A program made the translations under genes and the position numbers. Positions 25,585-34,609 of a stretch of 64,000 nt of DNA are shown in pieces. Every line of letters starts with the position of its first letter. The first letter of the stretch is position 1. This DNA comes from Amycolatopsis umgeniensis (GTDB lineage: Bacteria > Actinomycetota > Actinomycetes > Mycobacteriales > Pseudonocardiaceae): assembly GCF_014205155.1 (NCBI RefSeq), contig NZ_JACHMX010000001.1, positions 9,161,931 to 9,225,930 of the forward strand, written 5' to 3'. The notes below the pieces were generated by a model. That model saw nothing but the letters and a program-made list of their open reading frames with translations. It ran no database searches and was not told the DNA's origin.

Positions 25585-26723
25585 GCGCCACTCCGCTCGG
25601 CCGTCGTGGTCAGCTCGACCGGTTTCTCCGCGGCCGCGAGCCCGGTCCTGGTGATCCCGCCCGCGACCAGCACCTTCGCGCCGGACGCCGCCGCCGAGAA
25701 CGCCCACCGGCCCTCGAGCAGCCCGGCGTACGGGGTCCAGGCGCCTGCCGAGAACTGGAGCGCGCCGCGATATCCGGTCTCGTTGGCGGGGTGGTCGGCG
25801 CCACCAACCACCAGCACCTTCCCCTCGGCGATCGCGACCGCACGGTGCGACGCCCGGCCCGCGGGCATGGCGGCGACGTCCTGCCACGCCCCGGCGGCCA
25901 GGTCGTACACCTCGGCGGTGGCGCGGGCGAAGGGGTCGAACCCCTCGGCGGTCGCTCCCGGCGCGCGGCCGCCGGTGATCAGCACGGTGGTGGCCGACAA
26001 CGCTGTCGCGGTGTGCGCGCTGCGTGGATGATGCAGGCTCCCGGTCGGCTGCCACTTCCCCGTCGCTGTGTCATACAGCTCGCAGAACGCCAGATCCGCG
26101 TCGTCGGCCGCACCGATCGGCACACTTCCGCCACACACGAGCACCTTCGCGCCGCCCTGCAGGACGACCGCCGTATGCCCGGCGCGGGCGTCGGTCATCC
26201 CGTTCTCGACGGTGGTCCAGGTCCCGGCGGTCGGGTTGAACACCTCGGCGGACCGCAAGGCCATCAGTCCGCCGCCGGGCCGGGCACCGATGCCGCCCGC
26301 GACGAGCACGTTCCCGTTCGAGAGCGGCACCGCGCTGTGTCCCCAGCGGCCGTCGGCCATGTTCTGTGCGACGTTCTGCCAGGAGTTGGCCTCCGGGTCG
26401 AACACCTCGGCGGTGTTCAGCGGCGCCCCGGCCGGTCCGACCCGGCCGCCGGTGATCAGCGCCTTTCCGTTCGGCAGCGGCGTCAGCGTGTGGAGTTGCC
26501 GGGCGGATCCCAGCAGTGCCGCCGCCTTCCAGGTGCCGGCCGTCAGGTCGAAGACGGCGCTCTGCTTGACGCTCACTCCCGCCGCGTCCGCACCGCCGGC
26601 GACGAGGACCTTCGTGGCGTCCTTCAACACGACGGCGGTGTCGTGCTGGCCGTGCCAGCGCGCGGCCACGGCGTACTGGGGGGCGGCCGACCACGCGTCG
26701 GCCGCGAGTATGACGGTGGTCAT
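25581..26723 (-). CDS. stand-alone seven-repeat Kelch beta-propeller protein
   Basis: Predicted seven-bladed Kelch propeller of 380 aa. Seven V/A-L-V/I-x-GG turns are visible (KVLVAGG, KALITGG, NVLVAGG, KVLVCGG, TVLITGG, KVLVVGG, KVLVAGG), each followed by a strand ending in AEVFDP/ATGTW-type sequence. It fills the whole protein, so the propeller is a binding platform with no catalytic domain. It is clearly paralogous to the C-terminal propeller of the preceding DUF6603 protein (both have LAFCELYD at the same place). No signal peptide. ATG 26723 lies 13 bases after that gene's stop, and its own stop overlaps the next start by four bases. Confidence 0.88.
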   Translation of the reverse strand: MTTVILAADAWSAAPQYAVAARWHGQHDTAVVLKDATKVLVAGGADAAGVSVKQSAVFDLTAGTWKAAALLGSARQLHTLTPLPNGKALITGGRVGPAGAPLNTAEVFDPEANSWQNVAQNMADGRWGHSAVPLSNGNVLVAGGIGARPGGGLMALRSAEVFNPTAGTWTTVENGMTDARAGHTAVVLQGGAKVLVCGGSVPIGAADDADLAFCELYDTATGKWQPTGSLHHPRSAHTATALSATTVLITGGRAPGATAEGFDPFARATAEVYDLAAGAWQDVAAMPAGRASHRAVAIAEGKVLVVGGADHPANETGYRGALQFSAGAWTPYAGLLEGRWAFSAAASGAKVLVAGGITRTGLAAAEKPVELTTTAERSGA

Positions 26724-26736
26724 CGAGGGTTTCCTC

Positions 26737-29700
26737 TCATGGCAGATAGACCTCGGCGGTGGCGGCCAGTTCGGCCGCCGCCGGCGCCGCGGGACCGGAC
26801 AGTGCCCGGCCGCCGACCACGAACACCCGGCCATCGGCCAGGTCGAGCGCAGGGAAGTCCCAGCGCCCGATGGCGAGTGCGCCGGTCGTCGTCCACGTGC
26901 CGGACGTCGCGTCGAACAAGACGGCGTCCCGGTATCCGGCGACGGCGCGAGGCCTGCCGACACCACCGACGACCACGGCGCCGTGCGGGGTCCGGACACA
27001 GCGGTGTCCGCTGCGGCCGCCACCCGGCAGATCCGCGACGCGTGTCCAGGCCCCGGTTTTCGGGTCGTACACCTCGGCCGACGCCAGGCTCTCGACCCGG
27101 TACGGAACGGCGGGCACGGCGTCGCCGCCGGTGACCAGCACCCGGCCGTTCGGCAGAAGGGTCGCCTGGTGGCCCTTGCGTGGGGTGAGCAGTTCGCCGG
27201 TCGCCGTCCACGTTCCTTTGGCCGGGTCGTACAGCTCGCAGAACGCGAGTGCCCGGTCGCCGGTCGCGCCACCGACGATGAGCACCGCGCCGGTGTCCAG
27301 CAGGACGGCGACGTGCCCGGTTCTGGCGTGACTCATCGGCGCGGTCGCGGTCCAGGCCGACGTGGCGGGATCGAACAGTTCGGCCGACGCCAGCGCCGCG
27401 CCCCGGACGTCCGTGCCACCGGCGACCAGCAGCTTGCCTGCCGCGAACGTGGCCGTGTGACCGGTCCGCGCCGCGGCGAGCCCACTCGCCGGGGTGGTCC
27501 ACGCGCCGGTCGCGGGGTCGAAGACCTCGGCCGACGCCAGCAGGTCGCCGTTCGTACCGCGCCCGCCGACCGCGGCCACCCGGCCACCGGTCACCTTCGT
27601 GGTGGTGTGCCCGCGTCGAGCCACCGACAGCGCCGCGGTCCCGGTCGTCCAGATCCGCGCGACCGGGTCGAACACCGACGTCGCGGCGACCGCCGTGCCG
27701 GTGGCGTCCGCGCCACCCGCCACGAGCACCGCGCCGCTGGACAGCCGAACCGCTTCGGTCCCGGACACGGCGGCCGGTGGAGACCCGGCCGCCGACCACA
27801 CACCCGGTTCGGCTGCCACGCTGCCGCTCGCGTCGGCCTGCCGCAACACGTGCAGCTGCCCGGCGAGTGACGGATCCGCGAAAATCCAGTCCGCCATGGC
27901 GTCCTCGGCGGAAGCGGCGCTGCGGAAAACCGACGCCGTCGTGCTCGCGTTCGCGGGCGGGAACGCCTGGTGATTGTTCCGCGAATACGCGACGACGAAC
28001 CGATCACCGATGACCTGCACGGTGTCCTCGGCGGCGAACGGCTGCCGTCGCCTTGCCTCCTGCTGCGACAACGGTGACCGAGAGGTGCTGTTGTTCGCCA
28101 GGAACTGCGTGAACACCGCGGGCGGCGGCCGGTACAGCTTCGGACCGGTGCGTGCCACTCGCACGGCGAAACCCGCCGGGGGTTCCGACGGCGCCTCGTT
28201 GTCGATGATCGACATCTCGTAGCGGGCGCTGCGCCGCACCACCCTCGGTGACGCGAGCGCGCCGTCTGCGGCCACCAGTTCCAGCCCTGCTTCCTGGTGT
28301 TCGTAGCCGGGGCGGGACAACTTGGCCGCGTCGTCCATGTCCTGGAACTGGGCCATGGCGAACTGGTCATCGGTCGCCGACCGCTTGACCAGTCCACTGC
28401 CGACGGCGGGCTCGACCGTGAACCGTTTGCCATCGCTGGGCCGTTGCGCGCCGACCCGGTCGATCCGGACGTCGAGCGGGATGGCCCGCTGGTGGATGAA
28501 AAGACTGCCCAGTGGATGCAGTACGAGGTCGTCACCCGGGTCGAGCGGCCGCAGTGTCACCAAGGCGTCGGCCCCGCCCGCGGGCAGCCTGGTCTGCCAG
28601 CCATCGAGCTTGCGGAGCTCCCCCTCCAGCAACGCGAGCACGGCGACGGGCGGCAGAGTGGTCGTGCGTTCCTCGCCCCACGTGATGTCGAAGTCAGCCG
28701 AGATCTCGAAGAACAGCAAGGAGATCGAACCGCGACCGCGCGCTTGCCACGGTGCGGGGCCCGACAGCTGGAAGTACAGGTCGATGCTGAAGAACCCGAC
28801 GCCGAATGCTTTCAGCGAAACGCCCGCCGAGATCTCCACGACGAACGAGAACGGGGAGAACCGGAACAACGCGTCGAAGCTGAGGTGCCCCTCGATGCCG
28901 AAGCCGCCGAACCCCAGCCGCAGCTCGGCTTTCGCGCCGAACTGGACGGTGTTGCTGGTGACCGCGAAATAGCCGGACACCCGGATGAGGCGGCCGGGCA
29001 TGTTGATGATGTCGACCGACAGCCGCGGCGGCACCGGGAACGGCAGCGGTGGTGGGGTGAACGCGGGGTGGAACCCGCCGACCGACAACACGAACTCGGG
29101 GTTGTCGCTCCAGTCGACGAGCAGGCCCATACCGCCGTCGATGGTCATGGTGAGGATGCGGGAGTCGAACAGCTTCGCGAAGAACCACAGTCGCGAGCGG
29201 TCGACCTGCAGCGCGCCGATGAAGTCGACCCGCAGCACCAGCAGCGGCAGGTCCTTGCTGGGCAGGATGCACTCCAGGACACCGAGGATCGCGACGTTGC
29301 CCGGCGGGATCTCGACGATCACCCCGAGTGAAACGCTGACCAGCGTCGGCGTGCCCCAGCCGATCTTCGCCATCGGCCCGACGAGAAACCTGTCGTTCTC
29401 CGGCGGGAAGAACTTCCGCAGATCGCTGATGATCCTCGGCGCGTTCGCCACCACGTCCTTCGGGAACATCACCGACTCGATCGATCCGCTGACCACGCCC
29501 TCGAGCAACGCGTCGAAGTCCATCCGCCGGTTCAGCCCGAGGATGCCGCCGACCCCCAGCAGTGTGAACCCGAACCCGAGCTGGATACCCGACCCGAACT
29601 CGGCGGTGAGCACGATCAACAGCGAGAACCCGGCCGTGCCGTCCGGCATCCTGGTCGTGATCAGGCCGATCGCCTTGACCTCGACGAAACCGGCGAACAT

Positions 29701-31290
29701 CAGCTCCAGCGCGCCCGCGTACTCGCCGCGTTCCGGGTCGAAGTACAGGAAACCGCCGCCCGCGACGATGCCGGCGTCGATCGACAGGCCGACGCCGGTC
29801 GGCGGCTTGAACCCGAACGCCACGTCGACCGGGCCGAGGTTGCCGCCACCCTCGGGAAAGCTCACTTCGGCTGTCAAACCCACCCGTTCGACAGCCGCCG
29901 TCAGCGGGCCGAGCGCGGCGGTGAGGTTCGCGGACAGTTCCACCGGCACGCCGTCAGGACCCGGCGTCGCGATGATCTGCAGTGCGTGCACGTCGACCGG
30001 GCCGATCCGCAGATGCACCGGAAGCTGCACCCTGAGCCCGGCGCCGCCATGGAACCGCAGCCCGTGCTCAGGGTCGAACGCGAACCCGGTGGCGAACCCG
30101 GCCTCCAGGCGCGCGCCACCGAAGAGGGTCTTGATGAACCCGTCGGCGGATTCGGCGTCGATCACCAGCTTGCCGCCGGTCAGATCGCCCTCGATGCTGG
30201 GCACACCGGTCACCTGGCCGTCGACGAACGCCAGCGTGAGACCGGCTTTCAGTTCGACGCCACCGATTTCGAGTCTGCTGCCACCCGCGACACCGAGCAG
30301 CAGCATCGGTTCCGTCGGGGTGGCCCGGATCGACACCTCACCGCGCAGTTCCGCGGCGCCGTCCGGTGGTTTCAGTGTCAACCGGAACGGGGGCCGTAGT
30401 GAACCGGTGGTCCCGGCGGGCAGCAGGCCCGACGCCTTCAGTTCGGCGATCCAGTGCGGTGCGACGATTTCGACGGACTTGTCCGCCTCGACACCGATCG
30501 GCATGACCACGCTGATCGCGAGCCCGTCGCCGTCGACGGTGAGGTCGACAGCCCATGCCTCCAGCCGGGCGGGCTGCCCACCCGCCGCGGGTACGAACAG
30601 CACCGGCAGCCGCGCCGCTTCGAGAAGATCCCGCAGCGCCTTCAGCAGCTTCTCGCCGTCCGGAACCGGGCCACCCCAGCCGAATCGCTTACCCAACTGA
30701 CCGATCGGGTCGACCAGGAACGACGGCAGCTGATCCAGTCGCAGCCGGACTCGCTGGTGATCGATGCTCGCCGGATTCGCCGGATCGGCGTCGAACCTGC
30801 TCACGTCCGCCAGGCCGAACAACCCGAACAGACCGGTCAGCCGGTGGGCCGGATCCACGATGTGCAGGATGGCCAGATCGAGAAGCTTTCGAGGCAGGTC
30901 CGCCACCAGATCGGCGACCTGCTGCGCGGGGACACCGGGCAGTGTCGGCCCGACCGTGCCGATGGCGGTGCCCAGTGCCAGGTAGGCCTGCCCGATCTGG
31001 CCGCAGCGGGTCAGCAGTTCCGCGCTCCGCGCGACGATCCCGGCCGTGTCGCCCGACGCGATCGCGGACTCCAGCGCGGCGGCCGCAGGCGCCATCGTCT
31101 TCGCCACCGTGGCCACGGAGTCCTGCGCGGCCCGCACCTGCGCGTTCGCCACCAGCGCGGGCGGGAACACGGTCCCCAGCTCGGCCAGCAGGTCCAGCAG
31201 CCGCTCGCCGACCATCCGGTCGCCGAGCGCTGCGATCGCCCTGGCGAGTTCGAGTGCCAGTTGTTCCACCGTGCCCGCTCTGTCCGCCAT
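26737..31290 (-). CDS. DUF6603 protein with C-terminal Kelch propeller, 1517 aa
   Basis: Very large protein. Residues about 1-120 are helical (EQLALELARAIAALGDRMVGERLLDLLAEL). Residues about 250-900 are a long series of beta strands with amphipathic, Gly-rich repeats (FGFKPPTGVGLSIDAGIV, LQLGFGFTLLGVGGILGL type) that match the DUF6603 pattern and could build a large beta-solenoid or barrel-like body. Residues about 1150-1517 form a seven-blade Kelch propeller (AVLVAGG, RVAAVGG, KLLVAGG, AVLIVGG, RVLVTGG, VVVGGVG, RVFVVGG). No signal peptide or single strong membrane helix. Six bases separate it from the protease gene before it. Confidence 0.87.
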   Translation of the reverse strand: MADRAGTVEQLALELARAIAALGDRMVGERLLDLLAELGTVFPPALVANAQVRAAQDSVATVAKTMAPAAAALESAIASGDTAGIVARSAELLTRCGQIGQAYLALGTAIGTVGPTLPGVPAQQVADLVADLPRKLLDLAILHIVDPAHRLTGLFGLFGLADVSRFDADPANPASIDHQRVRLRLDQLPSFLVDPIGQLGKRFGWGGPVPDGEKLLKALRDLLEAARLPVLFVPAAGGQPARLEAWAVDLTVDGDGLAISVVMPIGVEADKSVEIVAPHWIAELKASGLLPAGTTGSLRPPFRLTLKPPDGAAELRGEVSIRATPTEPMLLLGVAGGSRLEIGGVELKAGLTLAFVDGQVTGVPSIEGDLTGGKLVIDAESADGFIKTLFGGARLEAGFATGFAFDPEHGLRFHGGAGLRVQLPVHLRIGPVDVHALQIIATPGPDGVPVELSANLTAALGPLTAAVERVGLTAEVSFPEGGGNLGPVDVAFGFKPPTGVGLSIDAGIVAGGGFLYFDPERGEYAGALELMFAGFVEVKAIGLITTRMPDGTAGFSLLIVLTAEFGSGIQLGFGFTLLGVGGILGLNRRMDFDALLEGVVSGSIESVMFPKDVVANAPRIISDLRKFFPPENDRFLVGPMAKIGWGTPTLVSVSLGVIVEIPPGNVAILGVLECILPSKDLPLLVLRVDFIGALQVDRSRLWFFAKLFDSRILTMTIDGGMGLLVDWSDNPEFVLSVGGFHPAFTPPPLPFPVPPRLSVDIINMPGRLIRVSGYFAVTSNTVQFGAKAELRLGFGGFGIEGHLSFDALFRFSPFSFVVEISAGVSLKAFGVGFFSIDLYFQLSGPAPWQARGRGSISLLFFEISADFDITWGEERTTTLPPVAVLALLEGELRKLDGWQTRLPAGGADALVTLRPLDPGDDLVLHPLGSLFIHQRAIPLDVRIDRVGAQRPSDGKRFTVEPAVGSGLVKRSATDDQFAMAQFQDMDDAAKLSRPGYEHQEAGLELVAADGALASPRVVRRSARYEMSIIDNEAPSEPPAGFAVRVARTGPKLYRPPPAVFTQFLANNSTSRSPLSQQEARRRQPFAAEDTVQVIGDRFVVAYSRNNHQAFPPANASTTASVFRSAASAEDAMADWIFADPSLAGQLHVLRQADASGSVAAEPGVWSAAGSPPAAVSGTEAVRLSSGAVLVAGGADATGTAVAATSVFDPVARIWTTGTAALSVARRGHTTTKVTGGRVAAVGGRGTNGDLLASAEVFDPATGAWTTPASGLAAARTGHTATFAAGKLLVAGGTDVRGAALASAELFDPATSAWTATAPMSHARTGHVAVLLDTGAVLIVGGATGDRALAFCELYDPAKGTWTATGELLTPRKGHQATLLPNGRVLVTGGDAVPAVPYRVESLASAEVYDPKTGAWTRVADLPGGGRSGHRCVRTPHGAVVVGGVGRPRAVAGYRDAVLFDATSGTWTTTGALAIGRWDFPALDLADGRVFVVGGRALSGPAAPAAAELAATAEVYLP

Positions 31291-31296
31291 GGATGC

Positions 31297-32907
31297 TCAC
31301 ACCCTTGTCGCTTCGAAGGTGGCGAGAATTCGGGGGTAGCTCAGGCCCGCCAGCTCCGGCAGTCGAGGGACCAGATCGTCGAGCGCCGCCCGTAGTTCGT
31401 CGCTGCCCCGGCGGGCGAGGACGGCGTGCATCCGCGTGACGCAATCCGCCAACGGCTCGTCGTTGACCATGACGGGAAGCCGTGCCGCCGCGTCGATGTC
31501 CGGCAACCGGCCGAGATGCTGGTAGACGGCCGAAGCCCCGCTGCGGTGCCAGGTCGCGATCACCTGCCTGTCGTGGTTGACCAGGTTCACGAGTTCGGCA
31601 CCGTGCCGTTCCCAGAACGCGACCAGTTCTCGCCCGAACGGGCTGCCGGACAGGTCGTCCCGCACCCGGACACCGATCTCGGTCGGCCGCAGCGGAGTGT
31701 CCCGGCTCGCGACGGCCGCGGTACTCGGCATCCGCACCGGGACCTCCTCGCCGTCGAACAACGCGGTCAGGTTGGCAGGCACGGTCCGGATGTCCGTCGG
31801 GCTGGTGGCCAGCACCGGCGTGACGTTGTACTTCGGGGTCACGTTGTCGCGGAGCTGGATCATGATCGCGTTGAGGGGCGCCACGAACGTCCCGTTCACG
31901 CTGCCCGTCGCCCCGGGGAAGAACTCTTTGGCCTCGAACTTCGCCACGCCCGTCACGATGCCCATCGCCCGGACATCGGGTGTCACCACGGCGGCGCCGG
32001 AGTCTCCTGGGATGCCGAAGTACACCGAGTCCGGTGGCGTGCCCTGGGGAATGTGCGGTATCACGACGAACTGCACGACCGGTCCGGCGGCGGGATTTCG
32101 GACGAAGTCGACGATCCTGCCCCCGGTCTTTCCCGTCCTGTTCCCGTACTTGCGGACGAGATAGCTGTCGTCGAGGTATTGCGTTTCTGTGGGATTCGGC
32201 GCGATTCCCTTGACAGGACCGAGTTCTTTGATGCCGCCGATGTACTTGGTACCTGGCCGGAGGCGGACCAGTGCCACGTCCCGCCAGCTGTGCGGGATGA
32301 AGTCGCCCTGCCAGAACTCGCCGTGCCCATCGTTGCAGCAGTGCGACGAGGAGCAGTTCCCGTTCGGGTCTACCTGTCCCACAACGGTTTTCTCCCGCAC
32401 CGGCGCCTCGATGACCTGCTGGTTGTTTTCGATCCCGGCGAGCTTGCACAGCGAGTGGAAGCAGGTCAGCACGTAGATCTTCTTGCCAGGGGCCGCGACG
32501 TCCTCCATGAGAAGACCGATGCTGCCCCGGTACTGGTCCTCGAGCCGACTGGCGATCGGTCCGCCGCCGGCGAGTACGTCGTCCGCGAGTTGCGCGTCGA
32601 TCTCGGGGGGTGGCTCCCGTTTGCCCAGCGGCTCACCCGGCGCGGGCTCGGGCAGCGCCGCGTACCGCCGGTCGATCATGGTGACGACGTTCGTCGGATA
32701 ACCCTCCACAGTGGACGGAACGCGCTCGTCGGGTGCCACCTCGGACAACGGCAGCTTGCGTTCGACGTACACCTGGATGGCCAGAAACCCTTGATTGACA
32801 CCGCCTGCGCGTTTCGCTCCGCCACCGACGGCGTGCACGCCGGGAATTCGGAGCAATGTCTCCTCCGCCCGCCGGACGGCGGCGTGGAAGTCGGAGTCAG
32901 TGTCCAT
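31297..32907 (-). CDS. trypsin-like serine protease with C-terminal module, operon gene 2
   Basis: Chymotrypsin-fold peptidase of 536 aa. Catalytic residues seen: His151 in LTCFHSL, Asp210 in WRDVALVRL and Ser303 in PGDSGAAVV. The N-terminal 80 residues form a small domain (GVHAVGGGAKRAGG, FLAIQVYVERKLP, PTNVVTMIDRR) found also in the next protease. Extra cysteines (CSSSHCC at about 185-191) occur between His and Asp. Residues about 420-536 are a C-terminal module with ATWHRSGASAVYQ (451-463) and LRAALDDLVPRLPELAGLSYP, almost the same as in the neighbour. No signal peptide, so it is probably cytosolic or exported with its partners. Eleven-base overlap with the first gene. Confidence 0.88.
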   Translation of the reverse strand: MDTDSDFHAAVRRAEETLLRIPGVHAVGGGAKRAGGVNQGFLAIQVYVERKLPLSEVAPDERVPSTVEGYPTNVVTMIDRRYAALPEPAPGEPLGKREPPPEIDAQLADDVLAGGGPIASRLEDQYRGSIGLLMEDVAAPGKKIYVLTCFHSLCKLAGIENNQQVIEAPVREKTVVGQVDPNGNCSSSHCCNDGHGEFWQGDFIPHSWRDVALVRLRPGTKYIGGIKELGPVKGIAPNPTETQYLDDSYLVRKYGNRTGKTGGRIVDFVRNPAAGPVVQFVVIPHIPQGTPPDSVYFGIPGDSGAAVVTPDVRAMGIVTGVAKFEAKEFFPGATGSVNGTFVAPLNAIMIQLRDNVTPKYNVTPVLATSPTDIRTVPANLTALFDGEEVPVRMPSTAAVASRDTPLRPTEIGVRVRDDLSGSPFGRELVAFWERHGAELVNLVNHDRQVIATWHRSGASAVYQHLGRLPDIDAAARLPVMVNDEPLADCVTRMHAVLARRGSDELRAALDDLVPRLPELAGLSYPRILATFEATRV

Positions 32908-34609
32908 GGCGCACCTGCGCTTCGGTCACCGGACGAGACAGTGCGGCGATGAGTTCGGGATAGGTCGATCCGGCCAGATCGGGAAGCCTTCGCCGCAATC
33001 GGTCCAGCGCCGCCCTCAACTGCTCCCCCGCCGCCGCACGCAGGGCGTCGTGCAGCCGGTCGAGGCATTGACGCAACGGCTGGCCGTTGACCGTCGCCGG
33101 GATGGTCAGCGTTTGCTCGCTCAGCCCACGCAGCAGCACCTGGTAGACCGCCGACCCACCGCTGCGATGCCACGCGGCGGCGACCCGCCGGTCGGCGTTG
33201 ACCAGACGTCGTAGCTCCGGTGCGTATGTCTGCCAGAAGTCCAGGAGTTCGCGCCCACCAGGGGTTTGCGCGAGGTCGGCGGCGAGTCGCCCCGCACCCG
33301 GCGGTGCCGCTCCCGCCACGGTGGTCACCGCGGCGGGGGCCGGAACGGGGACGACCACCCGCTCCCCGTCGACGAGGGTGGTGACCGTCGGCCTTCCCGG
33401 CACGGTATGCGTCTGCCCCGGTTCGGTCGCGGTGCCGACCGTCAGGTCGAGTCCGAGTCCGGCGAACTTGCCCAGCACCGTGGTGATCGGGAAGGCGAGG
33501 CCGAAGTACGTGCGGTCCGGCGGACTCGGCAGGGGTGGTTTGATCACCCCGGCGAGCGCGCGGCCGAAGTTGAGGCCCAGCACGCGGTTCGAGGTGTCCA
33601 CGCTGACCGACCCGGAGTCGCCTTCCGCCAGGTAGTGGTTGTGCTCGTCGGCGGGCACCTGCGGATTCGGATGCGGGGCGATCACCAGCGCGTCGCGCGC
33701 CCACACCCGTGTGGCGCCACCGTCCGGCGGCCCGCCGGGGAAGAGGATCTCGCAGTGCGCCGCGATGACGAACCCGCCGGTGAACCCGGTCCGCGCGCCG
33801 CGTTTGCGGACGAAGTAGCTGCGTGCCGCGAGTTGCTGATCGGTCGGAGGCGGCGCGATTCCCGTCACGGCGACGTCGTCGTCCCCGGGATCCTCGCCCG
33901 CGGCCACACTGGCACGGCGTATGTCGTAGCGATAGCTGGTGCCACCGTCCAGCCGGGCCACCGCCGCGTCCCAGTCCGCGTTCTCCGCGCCGCCCGCGTA
34001 CCGGCCGAAGATTCCCTCCGCGCACGTCGAGTGGGTCTTCAGGTCGTTCTGCCCGCACACTGTCGTGCCGACGACGGGGCCGTGCGCCACCGTGAGGTCG
34101 AAAACCTGACCCTTGCTGTTGTACTGCGGATCGACCCGGGAGAGAACGTGGTGACACGTAAGGGCGTACACCTGGTTCGGATCCTGCACGGCGCGCAGAA
34201 GGCACCCGAGCGTGCCGACGTTGCCCTCCATGAGGCTGCCACGCATGGCCATCCCGCCGGTGATCGGCCGGTGCCGCTTGTTGTCCACGAAGGTGTCGTC
34301 GTCCTTCGGATACACGGTGCCGATCGGCTCGCCCGCCGGCCGGGGATCGCGGAGCACCAGCACATCGGTCGGCACCCCGCCGACGTCGGCGGGCACCACG
34401 TCGGCATCGTCGAGCGCGGCCCGAGGCAGTTTCTCCCGAACAAAGACCGTGACGGCGACCTGCCCGGTCGGCTGTCCGTCGACGATCTTCGCGCCGACAC
34501 CGACACCGGTTATGCCCGGCCGTCCGAGGAATTCCCCCGCCACCCGATGACTCAGATCTCGCATTTCCTCGGAAGCCACAGGTTTCCCTCCAGCGAACGT
34601 GGTACGCAT
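32897..34609 (-). CDS. trypsin-like serine protease with C-terminal module, operon gene 1
   Basis: First gene of the seven-gene operon; 570 aa from ATG 34609 (a TTG at 34642 is a weaker alternative). The N-terminal domain has GITGVGVGAKIVDGQPTG and QVAVTVFVREKLP, typical of a bacterial trypsin-like group. Catalytic triad: His154 in ALTCHHVL, Asp214 in NADWDAAVARL, Ser332 in AEGDSGSVSV, all present. The C-terminal module (about 455-570) has AAAWHRSGGSAVYQ and LRAALDRLRRRLPDLAGSTYPELIAAL, matching the second protease. Without a leader peptide, activity inside the cell on a partner protein, for instance processing of a large operon protein, is a reasonable guess. Confidence 0.88.
   Translation of the reverse strand: MRTTFAGGKPVASEEMRDLSHRVAGEFLGRPGITGVGVGAKIVDGQPTGQVAVTVFVREKLPRAALDDADVVPADVGGVPTDVLVLRDPRPAGEPIGTVYPKDDDTFVDNKRHRPITGGMAMRGSLMEGNVGTLGCLLRAVQDPNQVYALTCHHVLSRVDPQYNSKGQVFDLTVAHGPVVGTTVCGQNDLKTHSTCAEGIFGRYAGGAENADWDAAVARLDGGTSYRYDIRRASVAAGEDPGDDDVAVTGIAPPPTDQQLAARSYFVRKRGARTGFTGGFVIAAHCEILFPGGPPDGGATRVWARDALVIAPHPNPQVPADEHNHYLAEGDSGSVSVDTSNRVLGLNFGRALAGVIKPPLPSPPDRTYFGLAFPITTVLGKFAGLGLDLTVGTATEPGQTHTVPGRPTVTTLVDGERVVVPVPAPAAVTTVAGAAPPGAGRLAADLAQTPGGRELLDFWQTYAPELRRLVNADRRVAAAWHRSGGSAVYQVLLRGLSEQTLTIPATVNGQPLRQCLDRLHDALRAAAGEQLRAALDRLRRRLPDLAGSTYPELIAALSRPVTEAQVRHGH

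Noticed and set aside
25581..27900. Tandem DNA repeats or a CRISPR-like array in the Kelch region
   Set aside because: The periodicity is at protein level only; the DNA units differ and there are no spacers of constant length.
15514..34609. Idea that the giant operon is a contractile injection system or phage tail
   Set aside because: No sheath, tube, baseplate spike, LysM or AAA+ ATPase-like sequence was recognised in any of the seven genes.
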